Below, piece after piece: positions 43,220 through 52,864 of a DNA stretch of 64,000 bases (within the stretch, counting starts at the first letter, position 1; every line of letters starts with the position of its first letter). The notes under the pieces were generated by a model, which had not been told where the DNA came from, ran no database searches, and saw only the letters and a program-made list of their open reading frames with translations. Source of the stretch: Dokdonella fugitiva (GTDB taxonomy: Bacteria; Pseudomonadota; Gammaproteobacteria; Xanthomonadales; Rhodanobacteraceae); contig NZ_SLWQ01000006.1 of NCBI RefSeq assembly GCF_004342425.1, forward strand, positions 174,512 to 238,511. Direction: 5' to 3'. Made by a program: the position numbers and the translations under genes.

Positions 43220-44749
43220 GTGGGCAGAGCGGACGACAATCTGCAGTTCACCTCCATCGAGGCACGGGACACCGCGCCCACGTGGAAGATCCTGATCGCG
43301 GACGACGAGCCCGAGGTGCACGACGTCACGCGGCTCGTGCTCGGCAGCTTCCGCTTCGCCGACCGCAAGCTCGAATTCCTCAGCGCGCACAGCGCGGCCG
43401 AAGCGCGGCGCGTGCTCGAGCAGCACCCGGACATCGCCGTGCTGCTGCTCGACGTCGTCATGGAATCGGAACAGGCCGGCCTCGCGCTCGTGCGCAGCAT
43501 CCGCGAAGAACTCGGCAATCCCTTCGTGCGCATCGTGCTGCGCACCGGCCAGGCCGGCCAGGCGCCCGAGCACGAAGTCATCGCCGCCTACGACATCAAC
43601 GACTACAAGGAAAAGACCGAGCTCACCGCGTCGCGGCTGGCGACGACGATGTACTCGGCGCTGCGCGCGTACCGCGACATGCGCGCGATCGAGGCACACC
43701 GCATCGGCCTCGAAAACGTGATCCGCAGCTCCGCGCGCATCTTCGCGCGGCGCGACACGCGCGACTTCGCCAATGCCGTGCTCGACCAACTGGTCGAGCT
43801 GGTCGGGCTCGAGCGCGGCGCGCTGTACTGCACGATCGATCGGCGCCGCGAGACCGAGCCGGAGCACTTCCGCATCGCCGCGACGAGCGGCGACTATCGC
43901 CGCCTGCAGAACGACGACGCCGCCCAGGCATTGCCGGGGCCGATCGTCGCGGCGATGCGCGACGCGTACCGCGACAAGCGCCACCAGTTCGCGCGCGACC
44001 ACTACGTGCTGCACTTCATCGACAGCCACCAGACCGAGAGCCTGCTGTTCGTCGGCGAGGCGTGGAACCTGTCGCCGCTCGACTACAAGCTGGTCGAGCT
44101 GTTCTGCACCAACGTATCGATCGCGTTCGACAACCTTCACCTCAACGACGAGTTGCTCTCGTCGCAGCTCGAGATGGTCTACCTGCTCGCGGGCGCCGCC
44201 GAGACGCGGTCGCAGGAAACCGCCAACCACGTGCACCGCGTCGGCCTGCTCGCCGAAATGCTCGGCCACGCGCTCGGCCTGCCGCCCGCGATGGCCGAGA
44301 CCTTGCGCTACGCCGCGCCGCTGCACGACATCGGCAAGATCGGCATCCCCGACACGATCCTCAACAAGCCCGGCCCGCACACGCCCGAGGAAACGGTGGT
44401 CATGCGCACCCATGCCGAACTCGGCGCGCGCCTGCTCGGCAATTCCAGCCGGCCGGTGCTGCGCCTGGCCGCGGAGATCGCCGCCTCGCACCACGAGAAC
44501 TGGGACGGCAGCGGCTATCCCAGGGGCCTCGCCGGCGAAGCGATCCCGATCGGCGGACGCATCACGATGGTCGCCGACGTGTTCGACGCGCTCGGCAGCA
44601 AGCGCTGCTACAAGGACCCGTGGGACTCGGCGCGCATCCGCGCGTTCATGCTCGAACACCGCGGCACGAAGTTCGATCCGGATGTCGTCGATCGGCTGTT
44701 GGAGCATTGGGACGAGGCGCTCGCGTTGCGCCGCGAATTGCCTGATTGA
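43220..44749 (+). CDS. RpfG-like response regulator: REC - DUF3369 - HD-GYP
   Basis: A 509-residue regulator. The receiver domain has DDEPEVHD and the phospho-acceptor Asp in LLLDVVM (about 78). The middle DUF3369 region has GLERGALYCTIDRR and NLSPLDYKLVELFC. The HD-GYP domain has HDIGKIGIPD (about 368) and HHENWDGSGYP (about 422-432). HD-GYP proteins hydrolyse cyclic di-GMP, so phosphorylation probably controls local c-di-GMP. GTG 43220 is preferred because GGTGGGGGG stands a few bases before it; an in-frame GTG at 43208 is possible. It converges on a large histidine kinase gene that lacks its own receiver. Confidence 0.9.
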   Translation: MGRADDNLQFTSIEARDTAPTWKILIADDEPEVHDVTRLVLGSFRFADRKLEFLSAHSAAEARRVLEQHPDIAVLLLDVVMESEQAGLALVRSIREELGNPFVRIVLRTGQAGQAPEHEVIAAYDINDYKEKTELTASRLATTMYSALRAYRDMRAIEAHRIGLENVIRSSARIFARRDTRDFANAVLDQLVELVGLERGALYCTIDRRRETEPEHFRIAATSGDYRRLQNDDAAQALPGPIVAAMRDAYRDKRHQFARDHYVLHFIDSHQTESLLFVGEAWNLSPLDYKLVELFCTNVSIAFDNLHLNDELLSSQLEMVYLLAGAAETRSQETANHVHRVGLLAEMLGHALGLPPAMAETLRYAAPLHDIGKIGIPDTILNKPGPHTPEETVVMRTHAELGARLLGNSSRPVLRLAAEIAASHHENWDGSGYPRGLAGEAIPIGGRITMVADVFDALGSKRCYKDPWDSARIRAFMLEHRGTKFDPDVVDRLLEHWDEALALRRELPD

Positions 44750-44756
44750 GCCGTGC

Positions 44757-44905
44757 GGTCGGCGGCACGCGCTGCGCGCCTTGATCCACCCTGCCGTCCG
44801 CCGCCCCGACGGAACGCGCCTGCGCTACCTTCTGTAGGCGCACCCCGTGCGCGACCGTAGCGCCTCACTGCGACGCCGCGGTCACCCATGGATGGACTCC
44901 TGCGG
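44757..44905. repeat. Dispersed repeats between two convergent signalling genes
   Basis: A partial GGCGGCACGCGCTGCGCG unit followed by GTAGGCGCACCCCGTGCGCGACCG and its partner piece near 44885. Nothing else was recognised here. Confidence 0.65.
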
Positions 44906-44924
44906 CCGGCATGCCCCGCCATCC

Positions 44925-47900
44925 TCACGACCGCTGCTGCAGCACCTCGCCGCCGAAGCGGATCACGAAACGCGTGCCCTGCCCCGGCGCGCTTTCGCAG
45001 TCGATGTGGCCGTGCAGGACCTGCGAGACGAGGCTGTAGACGATGTGCATGCCGAGCCCGGAGCCGCCCTGGCCGCGCCGCGTGGTGAAGAACGGCTCGA
45101 AGATGCGCGCGCGCACGGCGTCGTCCATGCCGCGGCCGTCGTCGCGATAGTCGATCTGCACGATGCGGTTCTCGAACGTGACCTCGATGCGGATCGTGCC
45201 GGCGTCGCCTTCGACGAAGCCGTGCATGAGCGAGTTCATGACGAGGTTCGTGACGATCTGGTACAGCGCACCGGGCGCGGTCTCGATGATGAGGCCGGCC
45301 GGGCAGTCGAGCACGGCGCGGTGCGCGGTCTTCTTCAGGGTCGGCCCGAGCGTGGTCAGGATCTCGTTGAGGCAGACGCCGAGGTCGACCACGCGCCGGT
45401 CCTCGCTCGACTGGTCCACCGCGACCTGCTTGAAGCTCTTCACGAGGCGGTCGGCGCGCTGCAGGTTGCGCAGGATCATGTCCGAGCTTTCGCGCGCGGT
45501 GCGCTGGAACTCCTCGAGATCGGCGTTCGCGAGCGCGCCCTCGCCGATCAGGCGCGAGATGCGCTGCGCTTCCTCCTGCAGGTGCGAAGCCGCGGTCACG
45601 CCGATGCCGAGCGGCGTGTTGATCTCGTGCGCGATGCCGGCGACGAGGCCGCCGAGCGATGCGAGCTTCTCCGCCTCGAACAACTGGCGCTGCGCGAGGG
45701 TGAGCCGTTCGAGCGTGCTGCGCAGCTCCAGGTTCGCGTTCTGCAGCGCCGCGGTGCGCTGCTCGACGCGCGACTCGAGCTGCTCGTTGAGCGCGCGCAG
45801 CGCGGCGAGCGCCTGGTTGAGCGCGTTGATGTCGGAGGTGGTGCCGCTCATGCGCCTGGCGCCACCGGCCTCGTCGCGTTCGACGATGCGCCCGCGCGTG
45901 AGCACCCACACCCAGTCGTGCCGCGTGTCCTGCGTGCGATAGCTAGCCTCGAACGTCGGCACGCGCCCGGACAGGTGCGCGCCGAGCGCCCGCTCGAAGC
46001 GCTCGAGGTCGTCCGGATGCACGAATGGCCGGTACGTCGCCAGCGAGTGCTCGCCGACTTCGTGCGTGACGGCGAGGTGCTCGAGCTGGTTGTCGCGGTG
46101 CATGCGCCCGGTGGCGAGGTCGATGTCCCACAATTCGCTGCCACTGCCCCAGAGCGCGAGCTTGAGCCGCTCCTCCGACTGCCGAACGGTTTCCTGCACC
46201 GCGTCGCGTTCGCGCCGCGCGCGGCGCGCTCGCAGCCAGACGAACGCGGCCAGCATCGCCGCGCAGATCGCGTAGGCGGCGAGTGCCGCCGGCGAGAGCC
46301 ACGGCGCGGGCAGCACGGTCAGTGACAGCGTCGCTTCCTCGTCGCCCCAGGGCTGGCCCGGGTAGCGCGCGCGCACGCGGAAGCGGTAGTCGCCCGGCGG
46401 CAGGCGCGTATACGTCGCCGTGCGCAGGCTCGCATCGGTTTCGATCCAGTCCGCATCGTGCGGATCGAGCCGATAGGCGAAACGCAGGCCCGCCGGCGCG
46501 AACGCGGACGGCGCGCCGTAGTTGATCGACAGCATGCTCTGATGGTGGTTGAGGCGCACGTTGCCGCCGCTCCACGGCGCCTGCTCGAGCGGCGAGTCCG
46601 GATCGCGCCAGCGCGGGAGCACGGGCGTGTTGAACAGGCGCAGTTCGGTCAGCACCGGCTCGGGCACCGGCAGCGCCGGGATCTGCGCGGGATCGAAGAT
46701 CGTCGCGACCGTCGCGCCGCCGAACACGATGCGCCCGTCGCGGCCCTGGTCGGCTGCGCCGATGAAGTAGCCGCTCGCCGAGGCGCCCTGGTCGGACCCG
46801 ACGTTGACGATGCCGCGGTCGTGCGGGTCGTAGCGCGAGATGCCGACCGTCGTGCTCATCCAGATGCGCCCCTGGGCATCCTCGGCCAGTGCGCCGATCG
46901 CGTCGGCGGCGAGGCCCGCATGCGTGTCGATCGTCTCGAAGCGCGCACCGGCCGGGTCGAGCGCGAGCAGGTGCGCGAGGCCACCGCCGCGCGTGCCGAT
47001 CCAGAGTTCGCCGCGGCGGTCACGGCGCAGGTCGGTCACCGTGTTGCTCGGCAGCGAGGCCGGATTGCGAGGATCGCTCGCGAAATGGCGCACGTGGCCG
47101 CTGACCGGATCGAGCAGGGCGAGGCCGCCGCGTTCGGTGCCGAGCCAGATCCGGCCATGCTGCGCCTCGAGGATCGCGTACACGCCGCCGGGCGCGAGGC
47201 TGTTCGCGACGCCTTCGGCGTGGGCGTAGTGGCGGAATTCGCTGCACCCGTCGCAGAGCGCATCGACACCCGTGTCGGTGGTGCCGATCCATAGCGTGTT
47301 CGCCGCGTCCAGATACAGGCGCAGGAGATTGTTCGAGGCGATGCTGCGCGGATCGGCCGCATCGTGCTGGTAGTGCTCGAACGCGTGCGCCTGCCGCCGC
47401 AGGCGATCGAGGCCGCCGCCGCGCGTGGCGATCCACAGCGAGCCGTCTCGTCCGCGCACGGTCGAGACGACGAAGTTGTGCGCGAGGCTGGTCGGATCGC
47501 GCGTGTCGTGGGCGTAGTGTTCGAGCAGGCCCTCCTCGAGATCGAAATGGCTGAGGCCGCCGTTCTCGGCCGTGCTGAACCAGAACGTGCCATCGTCGTC
47601 CGCGAGCACCGACAGGATCGAAGCGCCCGGCAGCGAGCGGCCGCCACCGCCGGTGTGCACGGAGACGAAGCCCGCCGCCCGCGGGTCGAACACGCTGATG
47701 CCGTTGCTCCAGGTGCCGACCCAGATCTGGCCGTCGCGGTCCTCGAACACGCTGAAGGCGCGGTTGCCGGCGAGCGAACCCGGTTGCTCGGGCGCGTGGG
47801 TGAAGGTTTCCAGCCGCCGCGTGCGCGGGTTGAGGCGCGAGAGGCCGGCGTTCTCGCTGCCGAACCAGATCGCGCCGCTGCGATCGATGCGCAGCCCGGT

Positions 47901-48719
47901 GAGGTCGGTGTCGTCGAGCGACGGCGAGGTCTGCGCGTCGTAGTGTTCGATCTCCTCGCCGTCGGCGCCGAAGTGGAACAGGCCCTGCTTGGTCGCGGTG
48001 AGCCAGACCTCGCCGGTTTCGGTGGTAGCGATCGTGCGCACGACGAGGTGCGTGCCGGAGCGCGGCATCCACTCGCGCAGCGTGCCGTCGGCCGGATTGC
48101 ATTCGAACAGGCCGGCCATGGTGCCGGCCAGCAGGTGGCCGTCCGCGCGCTCGGCGAGCGCATTCGTCCGCAGCAGCGCATCGCCACGGCACGGCGACTC
48201 CACGAACGCGCCGCGCGCTTCGTCGAAACGCTGCAGGCCATGGTTGCGCGCGGCGACCCAGAGCGTGCCGGTTGCGTCCTCGAGCAGCGCGCTGACGTAC
48301 TCGCTGCCGATCGCGCCCTCGCGCGAGCCATCGGGCACGAAGTTGTCGAAACGGTCGAGTTGCTCGTCGTAGCGGCTGAGGCCGCCGCTGGTCGTGCCGA
48401 TCCACAACCGTCCGCGGCGATCGACGAGCAGGCGGTGCAGGTTGTTCGCGGCGAGAGACGAAGGATCGCCGCGATCGTGCTTGTAGACGCGGAAGCCGTA
48501 GCCGTCGAAGCGATCGAGGCCGTCCTGGGTGGCGACCCAGATGAACCCGTGGCGGTCCTGCGCGACGTCGATGCCGCTCGCCTGCGACAGGCCCTGCTCG
48601 ACGCCGATGTTGCGGAAGCGGACGCGCTCGACGCCGTGGTTGTCGCGACCCTGCGCATGCGCGATCGCGCCGGCGCCCGCCAGCACGACCATCGCGATCC
48701 AGCATGCTGCCCGTCGCAC
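44925..48719 (-). CDS. Beta-propeller sensor histidine kinase
   Basis: A 1264-residue membrane sensor. Signal peptide (about 1-22, ending AHA-QG); two seven-bladed propellers built of Reg_prop repeats (GFIWVATQDGLDRFDG, GRLWIGTTSGGLSRYD, about 40-690); a Y_Y_Y domain (about 720-800); one transmembrane helix (about 808-832); PAS (about 860-970); coiled coil; HisKA with H1031 in AGIAHEINTP; HATPase with NLVMNSLMHG, DDGRGMDD and GGSGLGMHIV. In Bacteroidetes such periplasmic propellers sense polysaccharide pieces. The receiver and HTH of hybrid relatives are absent, so a separate response regulator is needed. GTG 48719 follows AGGGGG by about 9 bases. Confidence 0.92.
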   Translation of the reverse strand: MRRAACWIAMVVLAGAGAIAHAQGRDNHGVERVRFRNIGVEQGLSQASGIDVAQDRHGFIWVATQDGLDRFDGYGFRVYKHDRGDPSSLAANNLHRLLVDRRGRLWIGTTSGGLSRYDEQLDRFDNFVPDGSREGAIGSEYVSALLEDATGTLWVAARNHGLQRFDEARGAFVESPCRGDALLRTNALAERADGHLLAGTMAGLFECNPADGTLREWMPRSGTHLVVRTIATTETGEVWLTATKQGLFHFGADGEEIEHYDAQTSPSLDDTDLTGLRIDRSGAIWFGSENAGLSRLNPRTRRLETFTHAPEQPGSLAGNRAFSVFEDRDGQIWVGTWSNGISVFDPRAAGFVSVHTGGGGRSLPGASILSVLADDDGTFWFSTAENGGLSHFDLEEGLLEHYAHDTRDPTSLAHNFVVSTVRGRDGSLWIATRGGGLDRLRRQAHAFEHYQHDAADPRSIASNNLLRLYLDAANTLWIGTTDTGVDALCDGCSEFRHYAHAEGVANSLAPGGVYAILEAQHGRIWLGTERGGLALLDPVSGHVRHFASDPRNPASLPSNTVTDLRRDRRGELWIGTRGGGLAHLLALDPAGARFETIDTHAGLAADAIGALAEDAQGRIWMSTTVGISRYDPHDRGIVNVGSDQGASASGYFIGAADQGRDGRIVFGGATVATIFDPAQIPALPVPEPVLTELRLFNTPVLPRWRDPDSPLEQAPWSGGNVRLNHHQSMLSINYGAPSAFAPAGLRFAYRLDPHDADWIETDASLRTATYTRLPPGDYRFRVRARYPGQPWGDEEATLSLTVLPAPWLSPAALAAYAICAAMLAAFVWLRARRARRERDAVQETVRQSEERLKLALWGSGSELWDIDLATGRMHRDNQLEHLAVTHEVGEHSLATYRPFVHPDDLERFERALGAHLSGRVPTFEASYRTQDTRHDWVWVLTRGRIVERDEAGGARRMSGTTSDINALNQALAALRALNEQLESRVEQRTAALQNANLELRSTLERLTLAQRQLFEAEKLASLGGLVAGIAHEINTPLGIGVTAASHLQEEAQRISRLIGEGALANADLEEFQRTARESSDMILRNLQRADRLVKSFKQVAVDQSSEDRRVVDLGVCLNEILTTLGPTLKKTAHRAVLDCPAGLIIETAPGALYQIVTNLVMNSLMHGFVEGDAGTIRIEVTFENRIVQIDYRDDGRGMDDAVRARIFEPFFTTRRGQGGSGLGMHIVYSLVSQVLHGHIDCESAPGQGTRFVIRFGGEVLQQRS

Positions 48720-48879
48720 CGCGCGGCGCCCCCTGTCATGCCTGGGGCGAGGCTAGCCCGCGACGAGCGCCGAATACAAGGATCGCGCGCAGGCCGTGCA
48801 ATTGTCGCAGCGCAGCAGGACGCGCATAATCGGGATCTCATCCGGCCACGTGCCGACCCATCCGTCCCGGAGGATTTCC

Positions 48880-50052
48880 ATGTCCGATATCGTCATCGTC
48901 GGCGCCAAGCGCACCGCGATCGGTTCCATGCTCGGCCAGTTCACCGGCGTGCCGACGCCGACGCTCGGCGCCGCGGCGATCCAGGCCGCGATCGAACAGG
49001 CCGGCGTCGCGCCTGCCGACGTGTCCGAAGTCATCATGGGCTGCGTGCTGCCGGCCAACCTCGGCCAGGCGCCCGCGCGCCAGGCCTCGCTCGCGGCGGG
49101 CCTGCCCAAGTCGACCGGGTGCACCACGATCAACAAGGTCTGCGGCTCGGGCATGAAGGCGATCATGCTCGCCCACGACCTCATCAAGGCGGGTTCCGCC
49201 GAGATCGTCGTCGCGGGGGGCATGGAGTCGATGACCAACGCGCCACATATGGTGTCCGCGCGCGGCGGCCTGCGCTACGGCGATGCCAAGCTCGTCGATC
49301 ACATGGCCTGGGACGGCCTGACCAACCCGTACGATGGCCAGGCGATGGGCGTATTCGCCGAAGCGACCGCCGACAAGTACGGCTTCACGCGCGAAGCGCA
49401 GGATGCGTACGCGATCGAGTCGGTGCGGCGAGCGCAGGCGGCGATCACGTCCGGCGCGTTCGCCGCGGAAATCGTTCCGGTCAAGGTCGCCACGCGCAAG
49501 GGTGAGATCGAAGTCGCGACCGACGAGCAACCGGGCAAGTCCGATCCGGCGAAGATCCCGACCCTCAAGCCCGCGTTCCGCAAGGACGGCACGGTGACGG
49601 CGGCGAGTTCGTCGAGCATCTCCGACGGCGCCGCCGCGACCGTGATCATGAGCGCGGAAGCCGCCACCCGTGGCGGCCTGAAGCCGCTCGCGCGCATTGT
49701 CGGCCACACCACGCTGTCGCAGGCGCCGGAATGGTTCACGACCGCGCCGGTCGGCGCGATCGATGCGCTGCTGAAGAAGGTCGGCTGGAAGGTCGACGAC
49801 GTCGATCTGTTCGAAGTCAACGAGGCGTTCGCCGTCGTCGCGATGGCGCCGATGAAGGACCTCGGCATCAGCCACGACAAGCTCAACGTCAACGGCGGCG
49901 CGACCGCGCTCGGCCACCCGATCGGCGCATCGGGCGCGCGCCTCGTCGTCACCCTGCTGCACGCGCTGATCGCGCGGGGCGGCAAGCGCGGCGTCGCCTC
50001 GCTGTGCATCGGCGGCGGCGAAGCCACCGCGATCGCGATCGAACGGATTTGA
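48880..50052 (+). CDS. Acetyl-CoA acetyltransferase (thiolase)
   Basis: A 390-residue thiolase joining or splitting acetoacetyl-CoA and acetyl-CoA. The acyl-accepting cysteine lies in NKVCGSGMKAI (about 88). The C-terminal motifs NGGATALGHPIGASGARLVV and CIGGGEATAIAIE supply the active-site His and second Cys. The length and the MSDIVIVGAKRTAIGS start are those of AtoB/PhaA-type biosynthetic thiolases. ATG 48880 has GGAGG 6 bases upstream. It can finish leucine breakdown (acetoacetyl-CoA) or feed PHB synthesis; no phaB or phaC is in the window. A strong hairpin follows. Confidence 0.92.
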   Translation: MSDIVIVGAKRTAIGSMLGQFTGVPTPTLGAAAIQAAIEQAGVAPADVSEVIMGCVLPANLGQAPARQASLAAGLPKSTGCTTINKVCGSGMKAIMLAHDLIKAGSAEIVVAGGMESMTNAPHMVSARGGLRYGDAKLVDHMAWDGLTNPYDGQAMGVFAEATADKYGFTREAQDAYAIESVRRAQAAITSGAFAAEIVPVKVATRKGEIEVATDEQPGKSDPAKIPTLKPAFRKDGTVTAASSSSISDGAAATVIMSAEAATRGGLKPLARIVGHTTLSQAPEWFTTAPVGAIDALLKKVGWKVDDVDLFEVNEAFAVVAMAPMKDLGISHDKLNVNGGATALGHPIGASGARLVVTLLHALIARGGKRGVASLCIGGGEATAIAIERI

Positions 50053-50057
50053 TCGTC

Positions 50058-50089
50058 CGCGGCCGGGCGGCAGGCGCCGCCCGGCCGCG
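50058..50089 (+). terminator. Hairpin after the thiolase gene
   Basis: Perfect 14-bp stem CGCGGCCGGGCGGC/GCCGCCCGGCCGCG with an AGGC loop, 5 bases past the stop codon. Confidence 0.7.
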
Positions 50090-50215
50090 CTCACGAACCT
50101 GAATGCCCTGCTAGAATCCCGCCGGTTACACCGCGCGGACGATCGCGTTCGCATCTTCGGGCCGCAGGGGCTGCCTACGCAGGCCGACGGCCGCCAACGG
50201 GAGGAGGCAGACCAG

Positions 50216-50719
50216 ATGACCAGCAAGATCCTGAAGCTCGCGCTCGGCACGGCCCTGATCGCCGCGCTTGCCGCGTGCGACGATTCGCAGAAGCAGGCGC
50301 AGGAGGCGGCCGACAAGGCGGCCGCCGCGGCCAAGCAGGCCGCCGCCGACGCGCAGGCGGCGGCGAAGAAGGCCGCCGACGCCACCGCCGCCGCGGCCCA
50401 GCAGGCCACGGAAGCCGCCAAGCAGGCGGCCGAGACCGCCAATGCCACGGTCGCCGATGCAGCCAACCAGGCCGCCGACGCGTCGAACAGCGCCGCCGAG
50501 CAGGCGAAGGACGCCGCCGCCAAGGCGGTCGAGGCGAGCAAGGAAGCAGCCGCGAACGCCGGCGCGATGATCAAGGAAGGCGCCGAGGCGACCGGCGCGG
50601 CGATGAAGGCCGCCGGCCACGAAGTCAAGGAAGGCGCGAAGGAAGTCGGCCACGAGATCGCCGAGACCGCGAAGGACGCGAAGGACGCCGCCGCGGAAGC
50701 CGCGAAGAAGAAGGAGTGA
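50216..50719 (+). CDS. Alanine/lysine-rich lipoprotein
   Basis: A 167-residue lipoprotein. The lipobox LAAC gives the lipidated C21 after a typical signal peptide. The mature part is almost wholly Ala, Lys, Glu, Asp and Gln in heptad/11-residue patterns (ADKAAAAAKQAA, EGAKEVGHEIAETAKDAKDA), predicting one long helix or coiled coil, similar to LEA-like or Lpp-like proteins. Position +2 is Asp (CDDSQ), which in enterobacteria marks inner-membrane retention. ATG 50216 follows GGGAGGAGG. A role in envelope stability or desiccation tolerance is only inferred. Confidence 0.85.
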   Translation: MTSKILKLALGTALIAALAACDDSQKQAQEAADKAAAAAKQAAADAQAAAKKAADATAAAAQQATEAAKQAAETANATVADAANQAADASNSAAEQAKDAAAKAVEASKEAAANAGAMIKEGAEATGAAMKAAGHEVKEGAKEVGHEIAETAKDAKDAAAEAAKKKE

Positions 50720-50754
50720 TCCGCGCGCGCTGCAGCGCGCGACGATCGACACGC

Positions 50755-50785
50755 ACCGGCCGCCTCGCGCGGCCGGTCGCGTTTT
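50755..50785 (+). terminator. Terminator after the lipoprotein gene
   Basis: Stem ACCGGCCGC/GCGGCCGGT (9 bp, loop CTCGC) followed by CGCGTTTT, a short T-run. This is the best intrinsic terminator in the window. Confidence 0.65.
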
Positions 50786-50865
50786 CGCGGCTTGCCTTTA
50801 TCCATCCTGCACGTTCGCGCCGGCCGCAATGGCGACGAACGCTACTGCGCCGTGGTGCCCGCGCT

Positions 50866-50935
50866 TGCAAGAGGATCGCGGCTTCCGCCGCTCCCACACG
50901 AACGCGGCGCGTATCGCCTGCAAGCGCACCCTCAG
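50866..50935. repeat. Dispersed repeat (ATCGCGGCTTCCGCCGCTCCCAC unit)
   Basis: Copy of the unit seen at 7835 and, inverted, at 54960. It lies in the 301-base gap before the carboxylase gene. The remainder of the gap shows only the terminator above. Confidence 0.65.
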
Positions 50936-51020
50936 CCAGCCCTCGCCCCCCGAACGACAAGGCTGGCCTGCGCCCCTGCGCTGTGCTTTCATCGCATGAT
51001 TCCGTTCCCGCGCCGATGCC

Positions 51021-52628
51021 ATGCCGCAGATCCGTTCGCAGCTCGACCTCCGCTCCCCCGAATTCCAGGCGAATGCCGCGCATCTGCGCGCGACCGTCGA
51101 CGACCTGCGCGCGCAGATGGCGAAGGCCGCGCAAGGCGGCGGCGAGAAGGCGCGCGCGAAGCATACCGAGCGCGGCAAGCTGCTACCGCGCGAACGCATC
51201 CGCGCATTGCTCGACTCCGGCTCGCCGTTCCTCGAACTGTCGCCGCTCGCCGCGCACGGCATGTACGACGACGCCGCGCCCTGCGCGGGGCTCATCACCG
51301 GCATCGGCCGCGTGCACGGCATCGAAGTGCTCGTCATCGCCAATGACGCGACCGTCAAGGGCGGCACGTACTTCCCGATGACGGTGAAGAAGCACCTGCG
51401 CGCGCAGGAAGTCGCGCTCGAGAACCGCCTGCCCTGCATCTATCTGGTCGATTCGGGCGGCGCGTTCCTGCCGCTGCAGGACGAGGTGTTCCCGGACAAG
51501 GAACACTTCGGCCGCATCTTCTACAACCAGGCGCGCATGAGCGCGCTCGGCATCCCGCAGATCGCCGTCGTGATGGGTTCGTGCACCGCCGGGGGCGCGT
51601 ACGTGCCGGCGATGAGCGACGAGACGATCATCGTCAAGGAACAGGGCACGATCTTCCTCGGCGGCCCACCGCTGGTGAAGGCGGCGACCGGCGAAGTCGT
51701 CGACGCCGAAACGCTCGGCGGCGCCGACGTGCACACCTCGATCTCCGGCGTCGCCGACCACTTCGCCGAGAACGACGCGCACGCGCTCGACATCGCCCGC
51801 GGCATCGTCGCGAGCCTCAACCGCCGCAAGGACGTCGCGCTCGCGCTGCGCGAGCCGCGCGAGCCGCTTTACGCGGCGGAAGAACTGTATGGCTGCGTGC
51901 CGCGCGACACGCGCATCCCGTTCGACATCCGAGAAGTCATCGCGCGCATCGTCGACGGCTCGGAACTGCAGGAGTTCAAGGCGCGCTACGGCAAGACGCT
52001 CGTCACCGGTTTCGCGCACGTGCACGGCTACCCGGTCGGCATCGTCGCCAACAACGGCATCCTGTTCGCCGAGAGCGCGCTCAAGGGCGCGCATTTCATC
52101 GAATTGTGCAACCAGCGCAACGTGCCGCTGGTGTTCCTGCAGAACATCACCGGCTTCATGGTCGGCAAGAAGTACGAACAGGCCGGCATCGCCAAGGACG
52201 GCGCGAAGATGGTCACCGCGGTCGCCTGCTCGCACGTGCCCAAGTTCACCGTCGTCATCGGCGGAAGCTTCGGCGCCGGCAATTACGCGATGTGCGGCCG
52301 CGGCTACCAGCCGCGCTTCCTCTGGATGTGGCCGAACGCACGCATCAGCGTGATGGGCGGCGAGCAGGCCGCGAGCGTGCTCGCGACCGTCCGCCGCGAC
52401 GGCCTCGAGGCGGCCGGAAAGGCCTGGTCGAAGGAAGAGGAAGAAGCGTTCAAGTCGCCGATCCGCGAGCAGTACGAACGCCAGGGGCATCCCTATTACG
52501 CGACCGCGCGCCTGTGGGACGACGGCATCATCGACCCGGCCGATACGCGCCGCGTGCTCGGCCTCGCGCTGTCGGCGAGCCTCAACGCCCCCGTCGAGCC
52601 CGGCCGCTTCGGCGTATTCCGCATGTGA
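51021..52628 (+). CDS. mccB: Methylcrotonyl-CoA carboxylase, carboxyltransferase subunit
   Basis: A 535-residue biotin-dependent carboxyltransferase that carboxylates 3-methylcrotonyl-CoA to 3-methylglutaconyl-CoA in leucine breakdown. Typical segments: [38 protein letters not shown] (specific to MCC), [31 protein letters not shown] and [20 protein letters not shown]. The C-terminus [10 protein letters not shown] is also conserved. The biotin-carrying MccA subunit is not in the window. ATG 51021 is the family start, but no ribosome site is visible. Confidence 0.93.
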   Translation: MPQIRSQLDLRSPEFQANAAHLRATVDDLRAQMAKAAQGGGEKARAKHTERGKLLPRERIRALLDSGSPFLELSPLAAHGMYDDAAPCAGLITGIGRVHGIEVLVIANDATVKGGTYFPMTVKKHLRAQEVALENRLPCIYLVDSGGAFLPLQDEVFPDKEHFGRIFYNQARMSALGIPQIAVVMGSCTAGGAYVPAMSDETIIVKEQGTIFLGGPPLVKAATGEVVDAETLGGADVHTSISGVADHFAENDAHALDIARGIVASLNRRKDVALALREPREPLYAAEELYGCVPRDTRIPFDIREVIARIVDGSELQEFKARYGKTLVTGFAHVHGYPVGIVANNGILFAESALKGAHFIELCNQRNVPLVFLQNITGFMVGKKYEQAGIAKDGAKMVTAVACSHVPKFTVVIGGSFGAGNYAMCGRGYQPRFLWMWPNARISVMGGEQAASVLATVRRDGLEAAGKAWSKEEEEAFKSPIREQYERQGHPYYATARLWDDGIIDPADTRRVLGLALSASLNAPVEPGRFGVFRM

Positions 52629-52631
52629 ACC

Positions 52632-52793
52632 ATGGAAGTCAGGGGACGTGCTGCCTCTCGCGGAACCGCGGCGATCCTCTCGGCCTGGCTGTTCGACCTC
52701 CGGAAACGGCGCCGGGCGCTGCGCGACGTCGTGCGCCAGGAGCGCGCCCGCATCGCCGCGCCGCCGCCACGCGGCTTACGACGAAGAATGTAG
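52632..52793 (+). CDS. Possible short basic protein downstream of mccB
   Basis: A 53-residue frame starts 3 bases after the mccB stop. It codes an alanine/tryptophan segment (AAILSAWLFDLRKRRRALRD) followed by arginine-rich helix. The tight spacing suggests coupling, but the composition is close to that of random frames in this genome. Low certainty. Confidence 0.3.
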   Translation: MEVRGRAASRGTAAILSAWLFDLRKRRRALRDVVRQERARIAAPPPRGLRRRM

Positions 52794-52807
52794 TACGAAT
52801 ACTTTCG

Positions 52808-52836
52808 TTGACAAGGCGGCGGCGCCGCGCTAGGGT
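52808..52836 (+). promoter_or_regulatory. Sigma-70 promoter for the Sel1-like gene
   Basis: TTGACA (52808-52813), 17-base spacer, TAGGGT (52831-52836), 28 bases before the start codon at 52865. The -35 is perfect; the -10 is weak. Confidence 0.5.
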
Positions 52837-52864
52837 TCGTTCCAACACCCAGTGGAGCTGCGCC

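Noticed and set aside
50216..50719. Alanine-rich frame as a coding artefact
   Set aside because: The lipobox, strong ribosome site and terminator support a real lipoprotein despite the low complexity.
52648..52833. 61-residue plus-strand frame after mccB
   Set aside because: Ser/Arg/Pro-rich shadow composition. The alternative frame from 52632 is better placed, though itself doubtful.
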